A DNA stretch of 18,293 bases from an uncultured Porphyromonas sp. Its GTDB lineage: Bacteria; Bacteroidota; Bacteroidia; Bacteroidales; Porphyromonadaceae. This document shows, piece by piece, positions 6,840-14,952 of the stretch. The translations under genes were made by a program, and so were the position numbers. Numbering within the stretch: the first letter of the stretch is position 1; every line of letters starts with the position of its first letter. The notes beneath the pieces are model-generated. The model had not been told where the DNA came from. It saw only the letters and a list, made by a program, of their open reading frames with translations, and did not search any database. The DNA lies in contig NZ_CAMYEZ010000025.1 in assembly GCF_947254915.1 (NCBI RefSeq), positions 1 through 18,293 on the forward strand, given 5' to 3'.

Positions 6840-8083
6840 GACTAAGACTACCCATCTGGCTGGCCCGCCAGCTGTACAGCCGAGAGAACCGTCGTCACAG
6901 CAAGGTCTACGCCTTGGTGCGCTTTGCGATCCCCGCTATTGCTCTGAGCCTAGCGGTCATGCTCCTCGGCATTGCGATCATGGACGGCTTTCAGTATAGT
7001 GTCCGTGACACGGTGCGTCTCGTGACAGGCGACGTGATCCTCTGCGAGTATGGCAAGCAACCGATAGACCTAGACAATGTGATCACCCTGACACCTCAGA
7101 TGACGCAGCGTATGAATGAGATGCCAGAGATAGTCTCCGTGCGTCCCGTCCGCACAGCCGTCGGCATGATCAAGACCGACAGCACCTATCAGGGAGTGGC
7201 CGTCACGGGAGTAGACGACTTCACATTCCTCGAGCCACTCTGCGCCTCGGGGAACTTGTCCGACACGACACTAGCGGAGGGAGCTAACCCGATCGTCCTG
7301 CCTAAAGCCTCTGCGCAGAAGCTAGGACTAACGATCGGGGACAAGGTGGTCCTTTACTTTCTAGGAGATAGGGTGTCGGTGCGCTCCTTTACATTGATAG
7401 CGATACTGGAGCTGACCAATACGGCACAGCCTCTCGCCTATGTGACCAATGACCTGCTAGGACGTGTGGGGGGCTGGCAGCCAAATCAGTACACACGCAT
7501 TGAGATCCTTGCGAAGAACACGGACCGCTCGCTCCTAGATATGGAGACCTCGCTCTCAGATAAGCTAATTCAGTCGCTCTCGGAGCCAGGTGTCACGCAT
7601 GAGACCTTAGGAATCTACACTGGCACTCAGATCAATGGCGGGGTCTATCAGTGGATCGACTCGCTACGACCGAATGTACAGATATTACTGGTGCTGATGG
7701 CACTCGTAGCGGCCTTTACGATGATCAATGCGCTCCTGATCATTATCCTAGACTTGACGCAGACCATCGGCTTGCTCAAGGCGCTCGGCATGACCTACCG
7801 CTCGCTCACGACGATGAGTCTGGCGATCGCTCTGCGCATCATCGCCTGGGGGATGCTTTGGGGCAATCTACTGGCGGGCATCATCATCTGGAGCCAGCAC
7901 CAGTGGCAGTGGCTCACGCTCGACCCGAACATCTACTATATCTCGCACGTCGCCATGCGCATCCGCCCTATGGCGTGGATCGTGGTCAATGTGGCGACGC
8001 TCCTGCTCTGCCTCATCCTCCTACTCCTTCCAGCACGTATCATCCAGCGGATCTCGCCGACGACGGCTCTTCGCTTCGAATAA
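6836..8083 (+). CDS. FtsX/LolE/MacB-like ABC permease
   Basis: A 415-aa inner-membrane permease subunit with the layout typical of the family: TM1 at about 29-50, a periplasmic domain to about 275, then three TM segments (about 279-303, 327-352, 378-400). The motif IGLLKALGMT (311-320) and the ending ISPTTALRFE are typical of LolC/E-type permeases, which work with a LolD-type ATPase in lipoprotein release or mechanotransmission. No such ATPase is in the window. The ABC-F just upstream is not a likely partner, because ABC-F proteins do not energise permeases. The start is fixed by the ATGA overlap. The substrate cannot be inferred. Confidence 0.85.
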   Translation: MRLRLPIWLARQLYSRENRRHSKVYALVRFAIPAIALSLAVMLLGIAIMDGFQYSVRDTVRLVTGDVILCEYGKQPIDLDNVITLTPQMTQRMNEMPEIVSVRPVRTAVGMIKTDSTYQGVAVTGVDDFTFLEPLCASGNLSDTTLAEGANPIVLPKASAQKLGLTIGDKVVLYFLGDRVSVRSFTLIAILELTNTAQPLAYVTNDLLGRVGGWQPNQYTRIEILAKNTDRSLLDMETSLSDKLIQSLSEPGVTHETLGIYTGTQINGGVYQWIDSLRPNVQILLVLMALVAAFTMINALLIIILDLTQTIGLLKALGMTYRSLTTMSLAIALRIIAWGMLWGNLLAGIIIWSQHQWQWLTLDPNIYYISHVAMRIRPMAWIVVNVATLLLCLILLLLPARIIQRISPTTALRFE

Positions 8084-8092
8084 ATATTAGCT

Positions 8093-8989
8093 ATGACCCA
8101 AGGATCTACCGCACCTCAAAGAGGAAGCTACATACAGACATTCTATCAAGAGATAAAAACTCTCTTGCTGGGCTTCAGTCAAGTGTTCCTTTTGCAAAGC
8201 CCTTTGTCGGGAGTATTGATCCTTGCGGGGCTTTTCTGCAACTCTTGGCAGCTAGCGCTCTTAGCCCTCTTGGGCTGTCTGGTCTCTAGGGCGGTCGCCT
8301 CGCTCTGGCAAGACACGAAGTCGGAGATAGCCGATGGACTCTACGGCTTCAACGGTACCTTGGTCGGTATAGCCATCGGGGTCTACTGGGAGATCAGTTG
8401 GCTGTCGATACTCCTTCTAGTGATTGGGGCAGCGTTCTCCACATGGGTGGCGCGAGCCTTCCGCCGACATGCTCAGTTGCCAGGGCTGACAGCCCCCTTT
8501 ATCATCGCGGTGTGGGCGTTGCTACTCGTGAGCCTGCTAGCTCCGCAAGAGGTGGGTCTGCTTGACTCAGCCACTCAGCTGGAGGAGGGACTGCCACTGT
8601 GGAGAATGCTTGGCGTAGCGCTCGGGGATAGTGTCGGGCAGGTAATGTTTCAGGCGAATGTCTTGACGGGCGTCCTCTTCTTTCTAGCGATCGCTTGGGA
8701 GTCACGTCGCAAAGCGCTCTACACCTTGCTGGGAGCGCTCGTTCCGATGCTGGTTATTCCCTTTGTCCCTGAGACCGTGTGGCGTGAAGGCTTGCTAGGC
8801 TACAACGCTGTGCTCTGTGCCATCTACTGGGCAGGGAGAGGCGAGCGTCGCTTGCTCTACGCACTCCTGTCAGTGGTGCTCTCGGTGCTCCTCGAATTAC
8901 TCGCTCTGTACGCCGGTCTGATCCCGCTGACGGCACCTTTCGTCCTATCCGTATGGGGCGTGGCGCAAGCTCAGCGATGGCAGGGCTGA
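8093..8989 (+). CDS. Urea transporter (UT family)
   Basis: A 298-aa inner-membrane channel-like protein for passive urea entry. It shows the internal twofold repeat of the UT family: GLYGFNGTLVGIAIG (82-96) matched by GLLGYNAVLCAI (233-244), and LPGLTAPFIIAVW (129-141) matched by IPLTAPFVLSVW (277-288). About ten hydrophobic segments are visible and the length is normal for a bacterial UT. It begins 9 bp after the permease stop, so it is probably co-transcribed. No urease gene is in the window. The final codons W-Q-G-stop lie inside the GCAGGGCTGAYGCATTA motif found elsewhere, so the end of the gene may have been supplied or overwritten by repeat sequence. Confidence 0.88.
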   Translation: MTQGSTAPQRGSYIQTFYQEIKTLLLGFSQVFLLQSPLSGVLILAGLFCNSWQLALLALLGCLVSRAVASLWQDTKSEIADGLYGFNGTLVGIAIGVYWEISWLSILLLVIGAAFSTWVARAFRRHAQLPGLTAPFIIAVWALLLVSLLAPQEVGLLDSATQLEEGLPLWRMLGVALGDSVGQVMFQANVLTGVLFFLAIAWESRRKALYTLLGALVPMLVIPFVPETVWREGLLGYNAVLCAIYWAGRGERRLLYALLSVVLSVLLELLALYAGLIPLTAPFVLSVWGVAQAQRWQG

Positions 8990-8996
8990 TGCATTA
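8980..8996 (+). repeat. GCAGGGCTGAYGCATTA motif, copy 2
   Basis: GCAGGGCTGATGCATTA differs at one base from 3528-3544. Its TGA is the stop codon of the urea transporter gene. Repeat copy B begins about 25 bp downstream, in the same relative orientation as copy A to the first motif. Confidence 0.6.
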
Positions 8997-9019
8997 CGCA
9001 AGATAACTGCACTATCAAG

Positions 9020-9220
9020 GAAATCGAAAGATTCCTCGGTAGAGATTTTTGATTATCCACGGAGAGAACGAAAATTCTCCACCGAGGGGCGAAATGAAAC
9101 TTCGGAAGAATGGAATGAAACTTCGGAAGAAAGAAATGAAAGTTCGGAAGAATTTCTTCCTACCTCGCTGGATATTCCAAAATATCCACGGAGGAAATGT
9201 ACGACTCCCCCGATAGTGAC
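9020..9220 (+). repeat. MITE-like repeat, copy B
   Basis: The core 9091-9153 is three 21-bp units, 57 of 63 bases identical to copy A. The left end (TTGATTATCCACGGAG, about 9049-9064) is imperfectly inverted at the right end, where GGATATT (9170-9176) and AATATCC (9181-9187) also form a perfect 7-bp hairpin. The right border GATAGTGAC (9212-9220) resembles the borders of A and D. It lies between the urea transporter gene and the HU promoter. Confidence 0.82.
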
Positions 9221-9369
9221 ATCAAGGGGTGCGTGCACCTCCCCCGACACATCATCTCTTAACTAGAGGGTATCGCAGATAAAGAGGCTTTTACGACATT
9301 GAGAACGCTGTTTTTTGCTTGAAAATAGCACTCAAAGTGAGATTCTTGGGTGATTTTTACTGAAAACAG

Positions 9370-9399
9370 TTGCAGGCAATAAAAAAAACACTATCTTTG
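9370..9399 (+). promoter_or_regulatory. HU promoter (Bacteroidetes type)
   Basis: TTG at 9370-9372, a 19-bp spacer with an A-run, and TATCTTTG at 9392-9399 match the Bacteroidetes primary-sigma consensus. Transcription should start near 9406, leaving a leader of about 105 bases before the HU ATG. Confidence 0.8.
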
Positions 9400-9511
9400 A
9401 GGCGTGAATAGGGTTGAACGACTCTAGAGCCTTGCTCTACAAGCGGTTTAAGCCATTCGCGAGAACTCACGGACAAGAGAATTTTATCACTAATCATAAA
9501 CAAGTTTATAT

Positions 9512-9784
9512 ATGAATAAGACAGATTTCATCAAGGCTGTAGCCGAGAAGGCTGAGCTATCTCAGAAGGACACAAAGGCTGTCTATGAGGCTATCGTAGA
9601 GACTATCCATGAGGAGATGAAGAAGGGTGAGCGTCTTTCACTCGTAGGCTTCGGCTCATTCTACGTCTCTGAGCGTGCTGCTCGCAAGGGTATCAACCCA
9701 CGCACGCGCAAGGCTATCCAGATCAAGGCTAGCAAGTCTATCAAGTTTAAGCCAAGCACGGCTCTAGACATCAACAAGAAGTAA
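9512..9784 (+). CDS. HU-family DNA-binding protein
   Basis: A 90-aa nucleoid protein of normal HU length. HU dimers bind and bend DNA with little sequence preference. The helical N-terminal half (MNKTDFIKAVAEKAELSQKD) is followed by the hallmark GFGSFYVSERAARKG and the beta-arm with the DNA-intercalating proline in NPRT (P63), then ASKSIKFKPSTAL. It is a single-gene unit with its own strong promoter and a terminator about 60 bp after the stop. Codon use is strongly biased (CGT, AAG, CTC), as expected for high expression. It could be either of several HU/IHF-like paralogues in a Bacteroidales genome. Confidence 0.95.
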   Translation: MNKTDFIKAVAEKAELSQKDTKAVYEAIVETIHEEMKKGERLSLVGFGSFYVSERAARKGINPRTRKAIQIKASKSIKFKPSTALDINKK

Positions 9785-9843
9785 GCACCAGCTACTCACA
9801 TAGATGCCCCTAAGAGTACTATAACCTCTTGGTGCATTGATAC

Positions 9844-9887
9844 AAAAAGAGAGGAGCAGACTCTGTGGGGTCTACTCCTTTCTTTTT
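9844..9887. terminator. Bidirectional terminator between HU and MATE
   Basis: An 18-bp stem with two mismatches (arms 9844-9861 and 9870-9887) around an 8-base loop. It has an A-run at its left base and TTCTTTTT at its right, so it can end transcripts from both strands: HU on the plus strand and recR-ligA-MATE on the minus strand. The MATE stop codon is one base beyond it. Confidence 0.85.
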
Positions 9888-9888
9888 G

Positions 9889-11256
9889 CTACTTGGTTGC
9901 TCGGCGGAAAGAGTACCGCAGGATGAGCCCCAAGAGCGTCAGACTAACGGGGAAGGCAAACCATACACCCATCAGTTGTGGTCCATTGCCCTCCAGTCCG
10001 ACGCCAAAGCCAAAGAGCCACGCCATCGTGGGCGCTACAATCAGGTGGCACAGCGCAGCTGCTGGCGCTAGCACCGCCACACGGCTGATCCCCCTCAGGG
10101 CATTGGCATAGACGATCTGTAGCGCATCGCCTATCTGGTAGAGACAAAGCGGGATGAGCGCTAGATAAGTAGCCTCAGCGACCGAAAGATCTGCATTGAA
10201 GAGGCGCACCACGGGCTCACGGCACAGGACCAAGAGGGGCATCATCACCGCCGCCACAAAGAGACAGAGGTAGACACCCGCACTGGCTACGTATCGTGTC
10301 TCTCGTCGCTCCCCCTGCGCTAAGAGCGTGCTACTACGGATTGCCGTGGCAGCCCCGATGCCGTAGTAAACCATGAAGCCTAGCGTGCTAATCGTCGCAA
10401 TGATCTGATGCGCCGCCAAGGCTGATGTGCTAATGCGAGCGACCAAGATGACTGCCACGGAGAAGGAAGCAGCCTCCATACCCATTTGTAGTGCCACTGG
10501 CGTACCGAGTCGCAACAGTGGCATCAGCCCCTCACGCCACGACCAGTGCAGACCTTTAACCCGCTCCAATATCTTACGATAGCGTGGCAACAAGGCGGTC
10601 ACAGCTACGATCGCTATGAGCATCACCACACGACTTACTAGCGTTGAGAGACCAGCTCCGTACAAGCCCCACTCGGGGAAGCCCCCTTTGCCATAGATCA
10701 GGAGGTAGTTGAGCCCGATGTTTAGTACATTGCCCGCCAGCGTTATATACATGGGGATCTGCGTGTCACCCATCCCCTCGGTGTACTGCTTGAAGGTGTT
10801 GAAGAGCATCACCACCATAAAGCCCAAGATCTGGATACGGTAGTAGGGCAGGGCGATAGGGCGTAGCTCCTCCGATAGGTTAAAGGCGCCTAGACTTCCC
10901 TCAAGGAGGAAAAGCCCTCCGCCGATCAGCAGGGAGATCAGCAGGTTGAGCAGGAAGCTATGCCCCAAGTAGTGCGACACCTGATCCGAGCGTCCCCACT
11001 CCTTATTCGTTGCCACCAGTGGGGTCAGCCCGTAGGAGAAGCCCATGCCGAAGATGATGACCAGATTGAGGAAATTATTGACGAAGGAAGCCGCCGCCAG
11101 CTCCGACAGACTATGATGGCTCACCATCACATTGTCGGCAAAGCCCACGAGGATCAGTCCCACCTGCCCGATGATCACGGGCAGCCCTAGACGCAACAGC
11201 GGGCGAAAGTGCTCCTGACAGTTCCGATAGTACGTACTCCAACTCATATTACTCAA
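9889..11256 (-). CDS. MATE-family efflux transporter (NorM-like)
   Basis: A 455-aa inner-membrane antiporter with about 12 hydrophobic segments, the normal size for MATE proteins, which expel cationic drugs or metabolites using a Na+ or H+ gradient. Two homologous halves are visible: the first starts RLGLPVIIGQVGLILVGFADNVMVS and the second RLGTPVALQMGMEAASFSVAVILV (shortened here as parallel RLGxP starts). Other family marks are EGMGDTQIPMY and AANALRG-like YANALRGISR. It is the last gene of the recR-ligA-MATE run, starting 14 bp after the ligA stop. A second ATG three codons in (11247) is also possible. The substrate is not predictable. Confidence 0.9.
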   Translation of the reverse strand: MSNMSWSTYYRNCQEHFRPLLRLGLPVIIGQVGLILVGFADNVMVSHHSLSELAAASFVNNFLNLVIIFGMGFSYGLTPLVATNKEWGRSDQVSHYLGHSFLLNLLISLLIGGGLFLLEGSLGAFNLSEELRPIALPYYRIQILGFMVVMLFNTFKQYTEGMGDTQIPMYITLAGNVLNIGLNYLLIYGKGGFPEWGLYGAGLSTLVSRVVMLIAIVAVTALLPRYRKILERVKGLHWSWREGLMPLLRLGTPVALQMGMEAASFSVAVILVARISTSALAAHQIIATISTLGFMVYYGIGAATAIRSSTLLAQGERRETRYVASAGVYLCLFVAAVMMPLLVLCREPVVRLFNADLSVAEATYLALIPLCLYQIGDALQIVYANALRGISRVAVLAPAAALCHLIVAPTMAWLFGFGVGLEGNGPQLMGVWFAFPVSLTLLGLILRYSFRRATK

Positions 11257-11270
11257 ATCGCACCGGAAGA

Positions 11271-13310
11271 TTAAGCGTTGAGACGTGCGAGAAACTCCTC
11301 CTCCGTGACGAGCGGGATGCCGAGTTGCTCCGCTTTGGCGCGCTTAGAGGGTCCCATGTCGCTACCCATCAGGACGAAGGTCGTACGGCTCGAGATGCTC
11401 CCCACGTTGGTCCCGCCGTGCTGCTCGATGAGCTGCTTGTATTCGTCACGGCTGTGCTGGGTGAAGCTGCCTGAGATAACGATCCGCTCGCCCTCCAGAC
11501 GGTTGGACTGGGGCATGTCGGTCGCCTCCTCGGCGCACTCTTCGAGTCGGACGCCACAGCGCTGTAGCTCTGCGATCAACTGCTGGTTGCGTTCCAGAGA
11601 GAAGAAGTAAACGACCTGCTCGGCTATCTTCGGACCCACGTCGGGAAGCGCCTGTAGCTCGTAGGCAGTCGCCTGGGCTAGTCGGTCAATGCTCTGGAAG
11701 TGTCGTGCCAGTGTCTTCGCCGTGCCTTCGCCGACGAAGCGGATGCCGATGCCGTAGAGCAGACGAGCAAAGGGGCGACCCTTCGACTGCTCAATGCTGG
11801 CGAGGAGATTGTTGATTGACTTCTCCTTAAAGTTTGGCAGTTGCGCCAGATCGCTAGCGGTGAGCTTGTAGAGGTCGTCGATGTTTTCGATAAGATGTCT
11901 GTCAAAGAGCGCATCAATCGTCTCAGGGCCCACGTTAATGTCGGCAGCTCGTCGTGTGCAGTAGTGCTCGATACGACCCATGATCTGTGGCGGGCAGGCG
12001 TAGCTATTGACGCAGTAGTAGCCCACCGAGCCATCGATCTGCTGGAGTGGCGCACCACAAGCGGGACAGCGCTCAGGCAGTCGTACAGGCTCCGCCTCGG
12101 GTCGTCTGAGACTTGGCTCCACGGCGGTGATCTTGGGGATGATCTCGCCGCCCTTCTCTATATATACGTAGTCGTGGTAGTGCAAGTCGAGGCTCTTGAT
12201 GAACTCCTCGTTGTGTAGCGTGGCGCGACGCACCACCGTCCCCGAGATAAGGACTGGCTCCACATTGGCCACTGGCGTGACAATGCCCGAGCGACCCACC
12301 TGATAGTCCACCGAGAGAAGCTCTGCGCGCGCATTCTCTGGCTGATACTTGTAGGCAAAAGCCCAGCGTGGCGACTTCGCCGTATTGCCGAGCGTGCGTT
12401 GCTGTGTGAGACTATCCACCTTGAGGACGATACCGTCCGTGGCGTAGGGTAGGTCACCCCGCTGCACGTCCCACTCATCTATATAATGGTATAGCGCCGA
12501 CAGGTCGCTACTCTTAAACGGCGCAACGCCTGTGTCAAAGCCCATCTTCCCGAGCAACTTCATCCGCTCATAGTAACTGTCTGGCAGACGAGTATCATCG
12601 TCTAGCGCATAGAGATAGTAGCAGATGCAGAGCAGACGGCGCTGCGCCACGATGCGACTGTTCAGCGTCTTGAGCGTACCAGCAGCCGCATTGCGAGGAT
12701 TGGCAAAAGGCGCTTCACCCTCAGCCGCGCGCTCCCCATTGAGCCTCTCGAACTCCTTGAAGGGAAGTAGCACTTCGCCCCGCACCTCAATGCGCCCCCT
12801 CGTATAGTCTGGATGCCCCGCAATAGAGCGCAGACGGAGTGGCACCGACTGGATCGTCCGCACATTGACCGTCACATCATCGCCGAGCGTTCCGTCGCCA
12901 CGCGTCACGGCACGCACCAGCACGCCCTCCTCGTAGATGAGCGATATGGAGGAGCCGTCGTACTTCATCTCCGCCACCCACGGCACATCGTCCGTAGCTA
13001 GGAGCGTGTCGGTACGCTTGCAGATCTCAGCGATCTCATCGTAGTTGTACGTATTTGAGAGCGAAAGCATCGGGCGCTCGTGCGCCACCTGGACGAAAGC
13101 ATCGTTTCGATCCCGCCCCACACGGAGCGATGGCGAAGTGGGGTCTGCAAACTCTGGGTGCTCTGCCTCCAACGTCAGGAGTCGCTGCATCAGCGCATCG
13201 TAGTCCGCATCGCTAATGGTCGGAGCGTTGTCTAGGTAGTAAGCGCAGTTGTGCTGCTCAATGGTTTTGCGCAACTGCTCAATCTCTAGCTCTGTACTAT
13301 TGAGTGTCAT
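11271..13310 (-). CDS. ligA: NAD+-dependent DNA ligase
   Basis: A 679-aa enzyme that seals nicks in replication and repair using NAD+. The Ia domain (HNCAYYLDNAPTISDADYD) binds NMN. The adenylated lysine is K116 in KYDGSS. Next come RGEVLLPFKEFERLN, the OB-fold, and a four-cysteine zinc site (C415, C418, C433, C439). Helix-hairpin-helix repeats (about 500-580, for example LPNFKEKS and LPDVGPKIAEQV) and a C-terminal BRCT domain (about 603-679) complete the usual bacterial LigA order. All key residues are present and the length is typical. It starts 7 bp after the recR stop, so the two repair genes are probably co-transcribed. Confidence 0.97.
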   Translation of the reverse strand: MTLNSTELEIEQLRKTIEQHNCAYYLDNAPTISDADYDALMQRLLTLEAEHPEFADPTSPSLRVGRDRNDAFVQVAHERPMLSLSNTYNYDEIAEICKRTDTLLATDDVPWVAEMKYDGSSISLIYEEGVLVRAVTRGDGTLGDDVTVNVRTIQSVPLRLRSIAGHPDYTRGRIEVRGEVLLPFKEFERLNGERAAEGEAPFANPRNAAAGTLKTLNSRIVAQRRLLCICYYLYALDDDTRLPDSYYERMKLLGKMGFDTGVAPFKSSDLSALYHYIDEWDVQRGDLPYATDGIVLKVDSLTQQRTLGNTAKSPRWAFAYKYQPENARAELLSVDYQVGRSGIVTPVANVEPVLISGTVVRRATLHNEEFIKSLDLHYHDYVYIEKGGEIIPKITAVEPSLRRPEAEPVRLPERCPACGAPLQQIDGSVGYYCVNSYACPPQIMGRIEHYCTRRAADINVGPETIDALFDRHLIENIDDLYKLTASDLAQLPNFKEKSINNLLASIEQSKGRPFARLLYGIGIRFVGEGTAKTLARHFQSIDRLAQATAYELQALPDVGPKIAEQVVYFFSLERNQQLIAELQRCGVRLEECAEEATDMPQSNRLEGERIVISGSFTQHSRDEYKQLIEQHGGTNVGSISSRTTFVLMGSDMGPSKRAKAEQLGIPLVTEEEFLARLNA

Positions 13311-13317
13311 AAGGGGT

Positions 13318-13935
13318 TTACTTTACTTGGTCAAAGGGGGTACGATTCGCAATGGCGCTCCCGAGTGTCACCTCGTCGGCATACTCAATCTCATCTCCGA
13401 TAGAGATACCCCGTGCGATGAGCGAGACCAGCACACCCGTAGACTCTAGACGCTTATATATATAGTAGTTGGTCGTGTCGCCCTCTAGGGTCGAGCGTAT
13501 GGCGAGGATCACCTCACGGACAGGCTCCTCCTGGACACGCTCGTAGAGCGACTCGATCTCCAGGTCGTTTGGCGTGATGCCATCTATCGGAGAGATGATC
13601 CCGCCCAATACATGGTAAAGGCCTTTGTAGCGGTGCGTCTGCTCGATGGTCAGCACGTCCTTCACCTGCTCAACGACGCAGACGGTGCTCTGATCACGCT
13701 GTGGATCAGAGCAAATGTCGCAGAGCGGGCTATCGCTGATACAGTGGCACCGCTCGCAGTAGCAGATCTTCTGGCGAAGGTCTATAATCGCTTCCCCCAA
13801 ATGCTGCGCATAGGAGGGAGGCTGACGAAGCAGGTGTAGCGCCATACGCATAGCCGTCTTGCGTCCTATGCCAGGGAGGAGGGAGAGCTGATCTACAGCA
13901 CGCTCGAGCCATTGAGAGGGGTACTGATCATTCAT
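13318..13935 (-). CDS. recR: Recombination mediator RecR
   Basis: A 205-aa RecR of normal length. It acts with RecF/RecO to load RecA on gapped, SSB-coated DNA. The helix-hairpin-helix LLPGIGRKTAMRMALHLL (about 19-36) is followed by the zinc finger (C60, C63, C72, C75; also C58 and C65) and a Toprim domain (about 81-175, with VVEQVKDVLTIEQ and GLYHVLGG). The ATG at 13933-13935 lies about 10 bases after the expected transcription start of the promoter at 13953-13960. First gene of the run with ligA and the MATE gene. Confidence 0.96.
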   Translation of the reverse strand: MNDQYPSQWLERAVDQLSLLPGIGRKTAMRMALHLLRQPPSYAQHLGEAIIDLRQKICYCERCHCISDSPLCDICSDPQRDQSTVCVVEQVKDVLTIEQTHRYKGLYHVLGGIISPIDGITPNDLEIESLYERVQEEPVREVILAIRSTLEGDTTNYYIYKRLESTGVLVSLIARGISIGDEIEYADEVTLGSAIANRTPFDQVK

Positions 13936-13952
13936 AGTCTATTAGGTCGCCA

Positions 13953-13960
13953 CAAAGATA
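13953..13960 (-). promoter_or_regulatory. -7 box of the recR-ligA-MATE operon
   Basis: On the minus strand this reads TATCTTTG, a perfect TAnnTTTG box, 17 bp before the recR ATG. This implies a leader of about ten bases. No TTG is visible 19 bp upstream; the -33 region falls in the phased CTAG array. Confidence 0.65.
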
Positions 13961-13981
13961 GCAATTAGTGAGGAGACTCCT

Positions 13982-14021
13982 CTAGTGGTACTAGGAGTAC
14001 TAGTAGCACTAGTGACCCTAG
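13982..14021. repeat. Five CTAG sites at exact 9-bp spacing
   Basis: CTAG begins at 13982, 13991, 14000, 14009 and 14018, with 5-base spacers TGGTA, GAGTA, TAGCA and TGACC. This is a degenerate 9-bp tandem array. It starts 22 bp upstream of the recR -7 box, so it covers the -33 region and sequence beyond it. CTAG itself is not rare in this window, but the phasing is exact. Confidence 0.7.
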
Positions 14022-14049
14022 CCAACGGTTAACAACCACTCCTCCCCCC

Positions 14050-14240
14050 TAAGGAAATCCGAAATATATCGGTGGGGATTTCAGAATATCCAGCGAGCAA
14101 CGAACAAATTCTTCCGAACTTTCATTTCATTCCTCCGAAGTTTCATTTCATTCTTCCGAAGTTTTATTTCGCCCCTCCGTGGAGGATTTTCATTTCCTCG
14201 TGAGCTATCTCAGATTTCCTCGGTGGAGGTTGATTTGTTC
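14050..14240 (-). repeat. MITE-like repeat, copy C
   Basis: Reverse orientation to A and B. The core 14108-14170 is three 21-bp units, 58 of 63 bases identical to copy A. The inverted ends are weaker but alignable (CCAGCGAG on one side, CTCGTGAGCTAT on the other). A GAAATCC/GGATTTC hairpin lies at 14054-14082. It lacks the GCGTCAGCCC motif seen beside A, B and D. Borders are approximate. Confidence 0.8.
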
Positions 14241-14303
14241 GGTCACATACATAGACCGATTGCTACTTAACCTTATCGCAGGTTCACACCACCAAGTATA
14301 GAG

Positions 14304-14337
14304 TTGCCTCTTATTTCCGATAGATTCCTTACCTTTG
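14304..14337 (+). promoter_or_regulatory. Promoter of the tlpA-DUF6029-Omp28 operon
   Basis: TACCTTTG at 14330-14337 is a perfect TAnnTTTG box. A TTG lies at 14304-14306, but the 23-bp spacer is longer than the usual 19 or so. The start would be near 14344, with a leader of about 90 bases. Confidence 0.6.
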
Positions 14338-14435
14338 GGTTCAATAGAGATCAAAGCACTCATGACCTCTCTCCTGGACGGTCAAGCTTGCCATAACGAT
14401 TAAGTAATCTACGCTCACAATTAACAAATACAGAT

Positions 14436-14930
14436 ATGAAGCACATTCTAACCATCTTACTATCTCTCGTCGTGGTTACCATAGCTCAGGCTCAGCTCCC
14501 ACAGGTTGAGCTCAAGGATCTACAGAACAATGTAGTCAACACGAGCGAGCTCAGCAACGAGGGCAAGCCCTTTATCATCTCATTCTTCGCTACCTGGTGC
14601 AAGCCTTGTCTGCGTGAGCTCAAGGCGATACACGAGGAGTATGTAGACTGGCAGGAGGAGACAGGCGTCAAGCTCATCGCTGTCTCTATCGATGAGGGGC
14701 AAAACGCCGACCGTGTCAAGCCTCTAGTAGATGCTCTAGGCTTTGACTACGAGGTGCTCCTAGACCCCAATGGAGACTTCAAGCGAGCTATGAATGTCAA
14801 TATGGTACCTCACGTCTTCGTCATCGATGGCAAGGGGCGCATCGCATTCTCTCATAGCGGATACACCGAGGGCGGTGAGCAAGAACTCATTGCAAAGGTG
14901 CGTGAACTGCTACAAGCCTCCGCTGAGTAG
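14436..14930 (+). CDS. TlpA-like periplasmic thioredoxin-fold protein
   Basis: A 164-aa exported thiol-disulphide protein. It has a signal peptide (residues 1-18 or so, MKHILTILLSLVVVTIAQA), then a redoxin/TlpA fold. The active site is WCKPC (C55, C58) after FIISFFAT, and the cis-proline is P125 in MVPHVFVIDGKG. The two active-site cysteines are the only cysteines in the protein. TlpA/ResA-type proteins usually reduce disulphides in envelope or cytochrome-maturation targets; here the neighbours suggest an outer-membrane target. First gene of the operon, 117 bp before the barrel gene. There is no lipobox, so it should be soluble in the periplasm. The exact direction of the redox reaction is not predictable. 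Confidence 0.9.
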   Translation: MKHILTILLSLVVVTIAQAQLPQVELKDLQNNVVNTSELSNEGKPFIISFFATWCKPCLRELKAIHEEYVDWQEETGVKLIAVSIDEGQNADRVKPLVDALGFDYEVLLDPNGDFKRAMNVNMVPHVFVIDGKGRIAFSHSGYTEGGEQELIAKVRELLQASAE

Positions 14931-14952
14931 CTACAACCTGCTAATATCTAAA

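Larger units (their letters stand above)
8990..9511. other. Intergenic region, urea transporter to HU
   Basis: About 520 bp without a gene. It holds part of the GCAGGGCTGAYGCATTA motif, repeat copy B, about 150 bp of AT-rich sequence, the HU promoter and a leader of about 105 bases. The leader contains one short hairpin (TAGAGC/GCTCTA, about 9424-9438). I see no intrinsic terminator for the plus-strand operon ending at 8989. Confidence 0.65.
13936..14435. other. Divergent intergenic region, recR to tlpA-like gene
   Basis: About 500 bp without a gene. It holds the recR promoter, the CTAG array, repeat copy C and then the promoter and leader of the plus-strand operon. Between copy C and that promoter (14241-14303) I see nothing I can name. 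Confidence 0.6.

Noticed and set aside
7651..8289. Plus-strand open frame of 212 codons in another frame
   Set aside because: It overlaps the ends of the permease and the start of the urea transporter; composition (His, Asp, Pro rich) is typical of an out-of-frame shadow.
11841..12218. Plus-strand open frame of 125 codons within ligA
   Set aside because: Antisense to the zinc-finger region of ligA, which is fully intact on the minus strand.
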